Positions 34,319 through 46,152 of a stretch of 64,000 nucleotides of DNA are shown here, piece by piece. Where the stretch lies: positions 47,534,980 through 47,598,979 of the forward strand of contig CM022949.1 in the NCBI GenBank assembly GCA_012931725.1. The letters are read 5' to 3'. Origin of the DNA: Litsea cubeba. Taxonomy: Eukaryota > Streptophyta > Magnoliopsida > Laurales > Lauraceae. Positions within the stretch are counted from its first letter, which is position 1, and each line of letters opens with the position of its first letter. The notes below the pieces were generated by a model. That model searched no databases, had not been told where the DNA came from, and saw nothing but the letters and a program-made list of their open reading frames with translations. Both the position numbers and the translations under genes were made by a program.

Positions 34319-35270
34319 AGCCTAGAAGCACGACCATGTCTGTCAAATCCATGAGCATAAGACGGAGAGAGTTTGAAGGATCTTCTGATTGTGAATGTGA
34401 AACCAATTTAGTTTAGGTTCATTTTTTAGCTATCTTTTTTATTTGTATATGAAAATGGAAGAAAAGATAGATGCATGCTTGTTTGCAACTGGAACTATTG
34501 TTTGGTCAATGACTAAGAGCTGCTCATGTATCATTACCATTTTTATAGGCTAGGTTCAGGGGTAAATAAGTCTTTTTGGGCGGGTAAGTTGCCGCCAATA
34601 TGCACCAGACAACATTTATACGACCTACGCTGTTAATACTAACAGAAACTGTTTATTTTGTAAGTCAACTAAAACTACAGTTAGGTTTAGTCCGAAATAC
34701 CAAAGTATAGGGGGTACTCCGCAAAACGGCCAAAGTCCAGGTAGGTATACTATTTTTTTCCCTATAGAATGTGCGGTTAAAAAGGAAGGATTTTTAGGAC
34801 ACCCCGTCCCAACCATTCTTACCCTAGGAAAAGTCTCAGGCCTGCCTTTGTATTTTCACCAGCCTAACTAGTCACTCTTTCAACTTTTAAAGGCTCTCAA
34901 TTTATCACACAATATTTGGCGGCCATTCACGATTGGACAACTATGGGGCCCTAAAAAAAAACTACGGAGTCAGACAGTCTCTATGATCAATGTAAATGAT
35001 GCACAATCTATTCCTCCCCATGAATCAATATCCTCCTAAATTTGATACTCATCCAAAATTTGAAGGCCCTTCAATTGATCTTGCAGATGTGGTACTCACC
35101 CCGCCCTTAAATTGATCTTGCAGATGTGGTATTAAGATACCTAATTTTTATTTTATACTTTTAATCAGTACTCAATTGATATAAAAGATTATAAAGGCAA
35201 AGAAAAGTCTCAAATTGGATTCTTATGCAATCATAATTATGTAGAAAATACAAGTCAATCGTATGTGGGT
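34319..35270. other. No gene seen
   Basis: AT-rich sequence with no supported reading frame, domain or repeat pair on either strand. The last five bases, TGGGT, are the left target duplication of the solo LTR that follows. Confidence 0.4.
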
Positions 35271-38200
35271 TGTCACGTCCCTCGGACCCAATTAAAGAAT
35301 AAATCGGATCCGGAGAGTGAATTTTAGGACTAATTAAAAATTTGTCCTTTGGGCCCACGGATCGTGAGTTCGTTATGAGAATAATACATTTCAAGCCTCA
35401 AGATATTTATGAATTGTGGAATTCATACAATACTAGGCATATGGAATATCAAAACGATGAATATTAACTTCTCATTAAATATTAAAGTTGCACGAATGAA
35501 TAAACAAAACTAACCAAAGAGTTAATTTATTTACAATGGCTAACCTAATACTAAGGCCATTAAAAGAAACTGAAGTCAATGAAAGAAAGGTTCAACGAGA
35601 GAAATTAATAAAGAATGTAATCTAATGTAGTCCCATATGAATCTCTCTCTAGTGCTAGGTATGATGATGCTACTCTACGTCATCGGCATGCCACTCTCGT
35701 TCCTCTTCGATAGGTTGGAGATCCTCTGGGATCTCCTCACCGGCCTGCTCCTCGTAGTAGTACTCACCTGAGGTGTCTGCACACCAAGGAACAGAGTCAA
35801 CGACATGTTGACCAATAGATAAACAAAGCAAAATAAACATGACATGCATCAAGTATAGAGTAATGACAAGTAATAATCATGTGAGTACAAGGAAAACGAA
35901 GCTAGGCATAAAGCGAGAATATTAATCAATAGAAACAATAATAGGGATCCTAGCAATCATCTAACAATAACCATTATCCATGCAATGCAAGACAAGAACA
36001 AGAGGGAGACTCTGAGGATGTCCAAGCCACCACCCGGGGGTACCAGTAACAATCCAATCTGGACTACTGATACCAAAGTCCGGCTCCAGTAGGATCCAAG
36101 CTCCCAGTCCTGGAATAGCAGCACGGTCCAAGCCTACTCCCAGCTATTCTACGCCATGTACGTCGTCCAATGCTGACTGCCCACCCCGACAACCGAGTAA
36201 TCGGTTCGTCAATAAAACCCCAAACTGCAGATGGTCATGATATGCAAACAATAATAGAGTGGTTTTGACACAAGGACAAACAAGACAAACAAGTCTGTCG
36301 AGTACAATATACAAGACATGATCATAGGGATTATCTCATTCAAGATAATACAAGACAAGCAAACCACGTGATAATCCCTTTCATTACTAGCCAGTCATGT
36401 TCATCAATATAAGACAAGGTTCCTAAGGTACACTCTAAGTCAGGTCTAATTCCTAAATCTTACAAGGATTTATGTTTCATAGTTAATTAAGTATTTTATG
36501 CCAATAGAGTGTACAAGAAAATAGTAACAACGGGTACAAGTCACAAGTCAAGGAGATATTACAATATAATCCTAGGCAAGTGGTGTCATCCCGTACCCCA
36601 CGTGTTCTAACGGAGTACATGTGGAAATTGGATCAATGATACTTCAAAGGAAATCCCTTGGTGTACAATCATGTTAAGCATCATTCAATTCAACTCCATA
36701 TGCATTCGGTTACACCACGCATAAAACACGAATGCCTAGACAACCCATCAAAGAGCACCAAGCCACGTGCTTCGATTTCAATTCCCATTAATGGTCAAGT
36801 GAGCGTATATCCATGTTTTCCAACATCTAAGGCCCAAACCTAAGTTTAACAGTCTCTTTCCCAAATAAACAAGAGTTGGATCATTAATTCGAGTAGTAAC
36901 ATCACTTCCCGATCTTTGATCGTAGTGAAAGTAGAACCATTGGATTCTACGTCTCGAGGTCTTTCCAACGGCATACTATACGTGAAATCCAACGGGTGGA
37001 TTAAAAGTTACAAGTCTCCGAAGTTTCAGTGACCATGCACCCTCCAATCGATCATACCGAAGGTGCGGTCGATCGACACTGAACACCTCTCAGTTAGTGC
37101 ACAGTGCAATCGATCGGACAGAGTGACCGATCGATCGGGACTGAACGCCTCCTAGTTAGCTGCGAGCTTTCACAGAGCGATCGATCAGACTGTAAACGCT
37201 CACAGTTAATTGGGGACTGTTCACTTTCTGATCGATCGCACAAGGCGACCGATCGATCGGACAGCAAACCTATAGCCCGAAAATGGGTTTTCGTCATCTT
37301 CCTCCTCAGGCCATTCTAAGACTAATCCTATAGAAAATGAGCCTCTGTGCTCCCCATTCATCATATTCATCCATTCCATTCCATTGAATCAAATTAAACA
37401 AATTCTAAGCAACCTAATATTATCAATTTATCCAAAAACCTAACCTAGCATATAATTTTCAATTAAAATCAGAACAGGCTTGGAATTAATGGCAAATCTA
37501 TCAAGAATCATAGCCAGATCAATAAGAACAATACAGACATATATATTATGAAATTGCATATCTACTTGCCTCAACCAAGAAGAAGATAGAAATTGGGAAA
37601 AACTCGAGGAGAAGCCTTTCTACCGCCAGATCCACAATCTAACCCAACCAAACACAACCTGAAATGCAAAGAAGAAAAAAAGAGATGAAAAGATCGCGAT
37701 CAAACCTAAATCTAACCAAAAGAGAAGATGATTGAAAGATGAGCGTGAGGGAAATCTTACCAAACTAGAACCGACGGAAAGAGAAGATCGCGAGAAAGAA
37801 GATGTGCGGTTCAGATCTTCGAGATTATCTCTCCCAAAAACTCTGGGCTTGAGAAGATAAAGAGGAAAAAGAAAAGGGGGCCGCTGCTCTCGTTCAGTTG
37901 CAGAGGTAATGAACGAAATTAGGGTTAATCCCTATTAAAAAGAAGAGAGAAAGAGAGAAAAAGACTAATTTGCCCATTTAGTGGGTCCAGTGAATAATGG
38001 ACCACTTGAAGTGTTTCTGATCTTCAGATCGCGGCGAGTCAAGAGACAAAAATGATCAGCGCGACGAGACCTTTCTAACGAACCCAAAAGTCATGGCATT
38101 TGGAATATTTCGAAAAAACACTTAATTTTTCTTAAATTGCAAACTACCCCCTGCTATGATCAAACGAACTCGAAATCGAACGAAACTTCGCAGATACTAT

Positions 38201-38338
38201 TCTAATACTAAAAGAAACTTGGTCATGATCTAAAACCACTTAATTATCTAAAATAAAATTAATTATAATAATAACAAACTAAACTGGTCAGGGCCTGATA
38301 TTGGGCCCAACTGACCCAATAAGGTCACAGACCTTACA
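35271..38338 (-). repeat. Solo LTR (3,068 bp) with TGGGT target duplication
   Basis: It starts TGTCACGTCCCTCGG and ends CACAGACCTTACA, so TG...CA. TGGGT occurs directly before (35266-35270) and directly after (38339-38343). No coding domain lies inside. On the minus strand it starts TGTAAGGTC and ends GGGACGTGACA, like LTRs of Tekay/Del chromoviruses, so I infer minus orientation. A cluster of GATCGATC palindromes lies at 37045-37265. The exact family is uncertain. Confidence 0.8.
37045..37265. promoter_or_regulatory. Cluster of GATCGATC palindromes in the solo LTR
   Basis: Self-complementary ATCGAT/CGATCGATCG motifs occur around 37047, 37071, 37109, 37130, 37180, 37230 and 37253, two of them as ACCGATCGATCGG. 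Between them is a repeated phrase of the form ACTGAACGCCTC...AGTTAG. The layout recalls the CGGT clusters in the two copia LTRs of this window. Confidence 0.55.
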
Positions 38339-40230
38339 TGGGTCCTAGTGAATGGTGAATTGTGAACACATGGATAGTGTGCCATGGCATTATTAGGTCA
38401 TGAGTTAAATACCAAAGTGACTCATCTTGTCCGTGTGATCAGATGGAACCTATCTGTGTCTCGTTTTAAGTTTGATCATTTTTATTTCAATGCAACAATC
38501 GCTCCCATTTGCACTGAGGGCCGGGGGGTGGTTTTGGATTTGGATGGATCGTTGGATTAAAATTTAAAATCAAAAAAATTGATGCTTTATTCGGGGTTCA
38601 TGAATTTGCCCTGGGGGCAGGGTGGTTTTGGGTTTGCATCTCATTTCTCGATACTCATTAAAATTTTAGGGTCATGAATTAAGAGGTTAGGATGATGTCA
38701 CGAACTTGAAATTTGTACATAGGTAGGTTAAATCTAGATTTTTCGATCCACCACCTCCGCCATGATTGGTAAGGCTCGGGGGTGGAGTATGAATGGTCCA
38801 CGAGGACTGTATTTATAATGGGCCACCCTCGCCTTGTGCACCTCATGGGAACCTCTTGTGAGCATGGAGAGCTAAAGCTCAAGAGATACCATAGAGTCCT
38901 TCTCATACATTGACTCTATGATTAGTAAGGAAGGGAATCTAAATAGGCTTCCAAATATAAGATAAGAGCTAGATGGTTAAAGTAAATGGAGGTTTACTTT
39001 TGAAGTGCTTTGAGTCATTGCACACCAATAAGATTGAAGAAAATCTTTTTATAAGATAACGACCAGACAATATGACCTACAAAGCATAACACTAGCTAAT
39101 TAGAATACATCACATCAAAAAATGAGTGCAAGAAATATGATAATGTTGAGATGGATGTGCTGTAGAACTAAGAAAGATAACATCAGAAGTGAGTGTATTT
39201 GGCTGCGTTTAGGAGTAACATAAATAAATGAAAAATCAAGAGAGATGTTAGGAAAATTGTGTGGCTTGACTGCCATGGGCCTCATGCCAGATCGAGCCCG
39301 GCGATGTGCCATGGATGAACTCTCAATAAGTCTTGATCTGGTCGAGTAAGACAAGCATCAAACTCTCAGTGATAAAGGTTTGATAGGTTCAGATTCCTGG
39401 TTTAGAAAAACTCCCATGCTCGTCAGGAGATGTGGGATCCAGGAAGGGCAGTGTTCATAGTAGTTGTAACTCTTAGGGATTCCAATCCAGGACATGGGAA
39501 CCCTTGGTTGATTATCAAGTAGATCTGAGAGCATTTGCATTGAGTTCGAATGGTCTATCTCTCACCGGAACGCATAAAGATTCTCGGCGAGTCCGGTTTC
39601 AACACCTATCTAGGATCAACACTTCTTTCAAGACATTAGTTCGTGTTGTTTTGGGTATATTTGGCTCATGTCAACAATGACCCTATGTAGTTATCCCCTT
39701 TAGGAAAAGAGATTGGCTGGGGATGACATAAATGAGAGTAGTAAGGATGTGTATGAAGAAATGCAACCTATATAAGGATTTGACCAATAAAAGAATGAAA
39801 TAGTAAACATAATTCACGTAGCTGACCCAACATAATAGGAACAAGCCTTTCATGATGATGATATCTATATGCATGTTGCAAAAGTCACCATTTACTAGTA
39901 GCACCATGATGATGATGATGCATTATGGTGGGTCTCTATTTAATGAAAGATAATAGAGGTGGCTGCAAAAGATAGAAATGGAGCTTACTCATCAGTGGCA
40001 GTATTGTACCATCTTATGGTGAGAAGTATGAAAAACTATCTAATGAAGGTTGTGCACAGTGGGGCTCACCCAGTGACGAAAACATTGTGAACCTACCAAA
40101 TAAACGAAACGTTTGTGAACCCATCTAACGAATAAAATATGGTAGAATGAAAATCATTTGGAGCGACCATGTGTTGGATGGGCTTCACCAGCACAGATTG
40201 GCCTATTTGTATCTTCATTAGTCGAATCCT
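38339..40230. other. No gene seen
   Basis: No supported coding region, RNA gene or repeat family. It begins with the right target duplication of the solo LTR. Short open frames here lack recognisable domains. Confidence 0.4.
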
Positions 40231-40543
40231 GGCCTGTTTCTTTACCAGAATTCTCAAAATTCATGTACGAAGGAATTTTAAAGTCTCCAAAAGCAATCCC
40301 CTTGAGGTGGAATTCCAAATCCCTCATCTTTGGTGCAGCATTTGAAATCCCAACCAAATGCATTAAGGATGAAATTCCAAAAATCCCAAAAGGTTAGTAG
40401 AGACCTTTTAGAAGGTTGGAATTTATAATTCTGTTGAAAGGAACACATCATTTCAAATGTCAAGGGATAATATGTCATATCATGTCCAAAAAAACCCCAA
40501 CATAGCAAATTATTATTAAGAATTATGGTAAAGAAACAAGCCC
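40231..40543. mobile_element. Tourist-like MITE 1
   Basis: The left end GGCCTGTTTCTTTACCAGAA and the reverse complement of the right end, GGGCTTGTTTCTTTACCATAA, are inverted repeats. Length is about 313 bp and there is no coding capacity. The end sequence resembles the GGGCCTGTTTGG type of PIF/Harbinger Tourist elements. The target duplication is not clean, so the borders may be off by one or two bases. Confidence 0.65.
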
Positions 40544-40725
40544 TTCAAAGTCTCCAAGATTGGTTGAGATGCCATGCTTTCCATTATTCAAGTGAATCCA
40601 CTATGACATTTAAGCATTGAGTGAGACCATTTTCATTAATCATTAAGGTCCCCACCCACCATCTTTTCTCAATAAGTCTCACTGTTGTTGTGAGAGAATA
40701 AGAAATATCCTATGGTTGGACTTAA
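40544..40725. other. Spacer between the two MITEs
   Basis: Short AT-rich interval. The last three bases, TAA, are the left target duplication of MITE 2. Confidence 0.5.
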
Positions 40726-40990
40726 GGGCCTATTTCTTTTCTAGAATTCAAGGAATTTCTTTTTGGAGACTTCCTGAGTTCCCAGACATAATGGAATTCC
40801 TAGATGCTCCCTTGGACTTGAGCATCCAAACTCCACTAAAATATAAAGAGGTGGAATTTCTGAATTCCCAAAGATCATTTGAGACCTTTCATGTGGCTGA
40901 AATTCATGGATGCTTGGCAAGAAACATCGGATTTGCAAATGCTACATCATGTCCCCAAAACCCCAACATCTAGAATTCCTTAAACGGCCC
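40726..40990. mobile_element. Tourist-like MITE 2 with TAA target duplication
   Basis: It starts GGGCCTATTTCTTTTCTAGA and ends GAATTCCTTAAACGGCCC, giving imperfect inverted ends. TAA flanks both sides (40723-40725 and 40991-40993), the 3-bp duplication typical of PIF/Harbinger. Length is 265 bp. The ends resemble those of the neighbouring MITE 1, so both are probably one family. Confidence 0.75.
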
Positions 40991-41734
40991 TAAATCTCGG
41001 TCAAGTTGGTCACTCATAAAAAAGTGATTTCACTCTTTATTTCTATTAGAGTGATTTGGTTCAAACTAAATAAGTGGACGGATCTTTACTTTGAGTGGTT
41101 TGGATTGCATAAGTGGACCCTTTTGATGAATTCATGGGCTAGGATGCATGATTACTTCCTTTTTTTTCATGTAATTCCTCCTAATTTTGACAACGAAGGA
41201 CTTGAACGTGTATAAAAAATTATAGAAAATTGATTATATGATTTTAAAATGAGTGAAAGAAGTAAACCTATACCATCTGTTACTATGGCTGTTAGATTCG
41301 ATGATCCCACATAGGCTCATGGTTACATGCATCCAAGCAACAATAAACATGTAATTTTTCACCAGACTTAAAGAACACCTTGGGGGTGACAGGAGATATT
41401 GCACCACGTAAAACAGTGTCACGTGATGTTAAATGGAAAATGGAAAGACTTAGGTAAAAGCGATAGAATAAAGAAAAGATAATTAAATAAGGAAATTGGA
41501 AGTCCATATGGAACTCCAGTGGGTGTTACAATGAAGATGATGTTGAAATAGAATAAATAACAATATTCACAAAATGCAACTACCCCCGCCCTAATAAGTA
41601 GGAAGGATAAAGAGAAGGTCCCTCAAACATCTGCACAAAATGAAAGAAGAGGTATGTCAAATACTCTCATGAATGATGCTTGGATCTCAAAGAGGCATCA
41701 AATCAACATTAGGAACAAAGGAAAAAAAAAGATG
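40991..41734. other. No gene seen
   Basis: AT-rich, no recognisable domain. The right part (about 41580-41734) may be the degenerate 5' end of the hAT pseudogene. Confidence 0.4.
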
Positions 41735-43560
41735 CATCTGATGCGGCTATCGGTGGTGGCTTGATGCAAACATCCCTTTTAATGTGCAGAAATATCAATT
41801 TTTTTTCCAACTGATGAATGGCTTATGCAATCAGTTCAATAGGGCCAGGTTAAAAGATGTCATCATATTATGACCTTTGTGGATATGCAATCAGCTCAAT
41901 AGGGCCAGGTTACAAGATGTCATCATATCATGACCTTTGTGGATAGACTTAAGGAAGACTATAATCAAAGCTAAGATTTCATGGAGTATTATAATACATA
42001 TTGTAGTGAAACTAGGTGTTGTGCCATGGCTAATGGGTAGACAAATGAAAGGCAACGAACATTTATAAAGTTTCTTGTGTTTTGCCTAAAAGGGGTAATA
42101 TTTTTGAAGTCAGTTGACACAAGTGCATATTTATGAAAAATGTATATGCACTACATAAAGTCTTTGATGAAGTTACTTTACTTATGGGCTTGAAAATATT
42201 GGCCAATTTATCACTGACAACTATGTCACTTACAAAGCAGTAGTAGAAAGAGTGGCCGAAAAATATAAAACTTTTTATTGGACAGCTTGTGCTGCTCATT
42301 GTATAGATCTGATGTTAAAGGATATGGCAAAACTTGTCTTATTTCTTGTCAATGCATACACAATTGAGATGGCAAGGAAAGTGACAAAGTTCATTCACAA
42401 TCACTTATCGGTACTAAATTTAATGAGACGAGAATATACATATGAGAGAGAATTAATTCAACAGACCATTACAAGATTCATTATTAATTTTATTAGTTTG
42501 CAATGCCATTTTAAATTAAAAAAAAAAGAACTTATGCAAATATTTATGAGTACTGCTTGGGTTGAATCTACTGTTTCAAGTACCCCTGGTGGAATGGGGA
42601 TCACTGATATAATACTTGATAATACATTTTGGAGGAATATTGAGCATATATTGAAAGTTGGTGAATCTTTGATGGCATTTCTTCGTCTAGTTGATATTAA
42701 AGACATGCCTGCAATGGGTTATGTGTATGAAGCAATGGATTCAACAAAGAAAGTCATTCAAAAGAGGTTAAATAATAAGAAGGAATACAAGCTGTAATGG
42801 AAGATTATCGATCACGGGTGGAACAATCAACTTCATAGTGCACTACACGCTACAACACACTACTTGAATGCGACATTTTTCTTTAGCCACACATTTTCTA
42901 AGCATGGAGAATTTGTCATGGATCTGAATAATGTTATAGAGAAGTTAGTTCTTGTTTCTGATACTCAAGACATGATTTTCAAATAATGTGAGGATTATAA
43001 AGATAGCCATTTTGACTTCGGTTTTGTAGGAGCAATAAGAAATCAAAATAAGATTTCTCCAGGTAACCAAAAGTCTTCAAATTCTCATTAAATAATTATA
43101 TGACTGTATTTCAGAAAAAACAATTTTATAAGTCATTTAAATTCTTAATAGATAAATGGTGGGTTCGATTTGGGACTCGTAGCCCCGAGTTGTAGAAATT
43201 AGCAACTCGAATATTGAGTTTGTACTGCAGTTATAGTGGTTGTAAAAGAAATTGGAGCATATTTAAAAACATTCATTTCCCTAAGATAGGCTTGAACATC
43301 ATTAGGCCGAACGATTTAGTCTTTGTGCATTATAATCTGAAGCTTCATGAAAGGTATATTAAATGTTAATTTTATGTAATTCTTTAGCATATAGTCATTA
43401 ATCATATATATAGTAAAATTTTAACTTTTGTACATTGTAGGGACATGCTAAAATGAACATAAAATGTTGCCTCGGACCCTATCAGTTTGGAAAGTATTAA
43501 TATTTTGGCTGGTTGGACTGATGAAGAAGCACCTCTCTTTAACCATGAATGATGTTAATA
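41735..43560 (+). pseudogene. hAT-family transposase pseudogene (DUF659 to dimerisation domain)
   Basis: The early part reads RWWLDANIPFNVQKYQFF, the start of the DUF659 region. The middle, around 42000-42130, resembles the GWT...FLKSVDTS section. 42252-42797 contains FYWTACAAHCIDLMLKDMAK and ITRFIINFISLQ. Downstream come NNQLHSALHATTHYLN and the C-terminal hAT dimerisation motif WWVRFGTRSPEL, then YSGCKRNWSIFKNIHF and NDLVFVHYN. A probable intron lies at about 43352-43440. The end resembles the DPISL...W..E tail. Stops and frameshifts are frequent, and a 60-bp tandem duplication disrupts the first part. Plant hAT relatives of this kind are about 650-750 residues, so most of the length is present but dead. 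Confidence 0.8.
41825..41944 (+). repeat. 60-bp tandem duplication in the hAT pseudogene
   Basis: 41825-41884 and 41885-41944 differ at only a few bases (for example CAGTTCAAT versus CAGCTCAAT). The duplication repeats one coding segment exactly in tandem. Confidence 0.9.
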
Positions 43561-43924
43561 ATTGGATGACTATGAGCAACCAACATAAGTGTAAGGGTGT
43601 ATCCTTGATTTCGATGGGGTGATGAAATAGGTGGCCCCACCGGAGAAGAATTGCGAGCTAATGAAGATGATTATGATGATGACACGATGCATAGTTAACT
43701 GGCATTTTTTTTATTGTGTTATTTGTGAGGGGGATGCGTTTGAAATTTATCTTTGAAAAACTACATTTGTGATGCTTAGTAGAGTGAGAATTTCTATATT
43801 TTTCTAGTGTGTGTACAATTCTTACGAGTTTTTGAATTAGAAAGCCAAAATGTAATCGGATGAAATGCTTCACTTTGGAGCTAAACTGAAATGGGTCAAA
43901 ACGAACTTGACAACTATATTTTGT
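43561..43924. other. No gene seen; junction between hAT and copia remnants
   Basis: A short interval without a supported gene. The hAT reading frame fades near 43560 and the minus-strand copia RNase H begins near 43925. Confidence 0.4.
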
Positions 43925-45175
43925 GATTAATCAATAGAACCTGCCTAACCGCTTTTAGAAAAACCGCATAATTCAAAATTGATAGCATTAGTGTATCAAA
44001 TACCATAGGATCTAGTTCCCTTTAGGTATCCTAACACCCTTTTGGCAGCCCCAGAGTGAATCCTGCTTGGGCTTTGAATTAACCTTAATAACAAACTTGT
44101 TACTTACATGATGAAGTGAGGCCGTGTGTGTGAGATACAACAAGCTTCAAACCAAACTTTCATAAACATGAAAGTCATCCTTTTCTGCCCATCATTGATA
44201 ATGAATCTTTGAGTTATATTCATTGTAGTTCTCACTGCATTGCAATTTGACATTTTGGATTTTTCAAGAAGATTGGTAACATATTCTTCTTGTGAGATAA
44301 AAATTCCTTCATCACATTGCTTCACTTCTAATCTAAGAAAATAACTCATCTTTCCAAGACCAGTCATTTCAAATTCTTTAATCATACTTTCCTTGAACTC
44401 ATCCATCAATGATACTATTTCCCATATATATATATATATATATATATGAGGAAGGCTCCCCTAAGCTCAAGTGTGTGGTGGAGTTCACTTGGGGACCCAC
44501 ATGGGGATAGGGGTGGGGGGATTTCAAGGGCTCCCTAGGATCTTCCTCCATGTAAAAAATTAGCATCAACCGTAATTTCTATCATCTCCATATGGGCCAA
44601 AGAGTTTAATGGTCAACAATCTGAAATTAGTAAATCCAACGGTCCAGTAAATTCGGATCTTACCGAAAGTTAGTGTACATGTGCAATTTAAGGGGATCAT
44701 GTGTTTGGTCCATTTGGATGGACCAAAGGTGGGCCCCACAAGCATAAGCTTACGAAATTTTCCCCCTAAGCTCGAGCTTAGGGGTCAACATACAGACAAA
44801 CAATGAGTACCTTCTCTGTGGCTCTTGATTTGATATGCAAGGTTGGCTCACTTGCACTTTTTTGAAACCCATTATAAGTAAAGTGCCCATCAATCATATC
44901 ATACCAAGTCCTTGGCGCTTGTTTGAGAACAAAAAGAACTTCCGTTAGCCTATAGACCTTCTTTTCCTCACCAACAATATCATAATCCTATAGTTGCTGC
45001 ACATATACTTTCTCATCCAAAAAACCATTTAAAAATGTAGATTTAACGTCAAATTGGAAAACACTCCACTTGTGATGAGCAGCTATGACTAAGCATTTCT
45101 AGTTGTGTCAAATCAAGTCACAGGAGCATTAGTTTTTGAAAAATCAATACTCTGGGTAATTCTTTAAAGCAAGAT
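43925..45175 (-). pseudogene. Copia RT and RNase H remnant
   Basis: Minus strand: VFQFDVKSTFLNGFLDEKVY (45070-45005), LTEVLFVLKQAPRTWYDMID, VLIVCLYVD (about 44815-44788), then after the MITE KEFEMTGLGKMSYFLRLEVK, GIFISQEEYVTNLLEKSKM, and toward 43930 SPSRIHSGAAKRVLGYLKGT. This order is the copia RT palm into RNase H. Stops are present throughout. Confidence 0.82.
44448..44786. mobile_element. MITE inserted in the copia YVDD motif
   Basis: Inverted ends CTCCCCTAAGCTCAAG (44456-44471) and its near complement (44771-44786) bound about 335 bp of non-coding sequence. A 22-bp perfect palindrome centred on CTCGAG lies at 44763-44784 at the right end. A TA-repeat (about 44424-44447) adjoins the left end. 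RT coding for VCLYVD resumes on the other side. The superfamily is not determined because no clean target duplication is visible. Confidence 0.65.
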
Positions 45176-45753
45176 CAGGTCAAGTGATCCTAAAAAAAGG
45201 GAGTACGCAAGGGTAAGGGTAGATTTCTTTGATTAGCATCGTGAGACTCTGTCCAAGAACCTACATCGAAAATATCTAAGTCTAAACTCTGCGCATATAA
45301 GTCAAAATCCGTCTTAACTTAAGATGACGCATTTTAAAGATATGCGGCTCCAGATCCTATAAGAACTCCGAAGTTAACCGAGCTTGGGTGGGAGCAATAC
45401 CAAGATGGGTGGTGCATTACTGGTTGCAGTCACAACCTACAGGGACTCTGTAGTAGCTGAAATGGGTGTTCAGCTGTGTTATAATGCCTGAAATTTGCAG
45501 CCAGCTAGTGATCTAGAGCACCATCGTGGCTGGTGCAGAGGGTCATGGGGCTACAGGTACCCAATAACAAATCCAATACATCCAAACATGCAAGAAACTA
45601 CAACAAAATGAGGAGTAAAAGGGAAACTGAAATCAACTACTGTCCAACAGTTGCAGTTCGAAAACATGAGAAGGACTCCTTTAGGGTCAGTACTTCCAAA
45701 TGACCTGTTTTTTGAACTCCCAGAAAAGACTCCCACTTTCTAGGGTTTCATTG
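45176..45753. other. Inserted segment carrying a 5S-rRNA-like stretch (Cassandra-like), left part
   Basis: This interval interrupts the copia RT between the residues preceding GIDF-type sequence and the N-terminal half at 57720. It contains the 5S-like stretch (45349-45425) preceded by CCTACATCGAAAATATCTAA, a phrase reminiscent of Cassandra TRIM LTRs. The second half of the insertion is at 57282-57719. No complete LTR pair was found, so the identity is tentative. Confidence 0.45.
45349..45425 (+). pseudogene. 5S rRNA-derived sequence
   Basis: AGAACTCCGAAGTTAACCGA then GCTTGGGTGGGAGCAATACC and GATGGGTGG match the central part of plant 5S rRNA, including box A and the intermediate element. The 5' and 3' arms are not preserved. 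It is probably the 5S-type promoter carried by a Cassandra-like element and not a ribosomal gene. Confidence 0.7.
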
Positions 45754-46152
45754 TGTGTGGGGAGATTTTCAAGGTATCAGGATTACGTTAACTACGGCAA
45801 TAAACTGCTGATTAAGAGCACCCACGTGCCGTCCAAACACACCTCGACAATAGGGTTAGAGCCTTGGCCAAAACCAACCTGACTTCGGCTACCCAGGATG
45901 ACCTCGGCTACGCAAGCTGACCTCGGCTAAGGAAGTTGGGTCGCCGGTCAAGATAAGTATGATGGTCGCCTCCCCCTACTTCCGCCATGTTATCGGACAC
46001 GTGGCTGAGTACGGGCACGTGCCAATGGGACAGATGGGCCACCCCAGCTGTCCACAATCTTTGCCAAATCGCTGATAAGGCGGCATCCAGCGGCTATAGC
46101 CAAATCAAGGGAAAGCCCTAGGATGGATCCGATGGGACCTCAATCGCCAAAT
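45754..46152 (+). repeat. 5' LTR remnant of the second Tat-like element
   Basis: It matches the first 400 bases of the 3' LTR (GGGGAGATTTTCAAGGTAT, ACACGTGGCTGAGTACGGGC) and stops at CAATCGCCAA, after which gag-type coding begins. An extra TG at the left end compared with the 3' LTR may be dinucleotide slippage, so the border is uncertain by two bases. The LTR TATA box is not included in this remnant. Confidence 0.85.

Noticed and set aside
37094..37319. Open frames on both strands rich in SDRSD-like repeats
   Set aside because: They arise from the GATCGATC palindrome cluster inside the solo LTR. No start context or domain supports them.
44424..44447. TA microsatellite as a separate feature of interest
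   Set aside because: A short dinucleotide run beside the MITE insertion is common in plants and may simply be an expanded target site.
45349..45425. Functional 5S rRNA gene
   Set aside because: Only the central part is preserved; the 5' and 3' arms that form helix I and the T-run terminator are missing.
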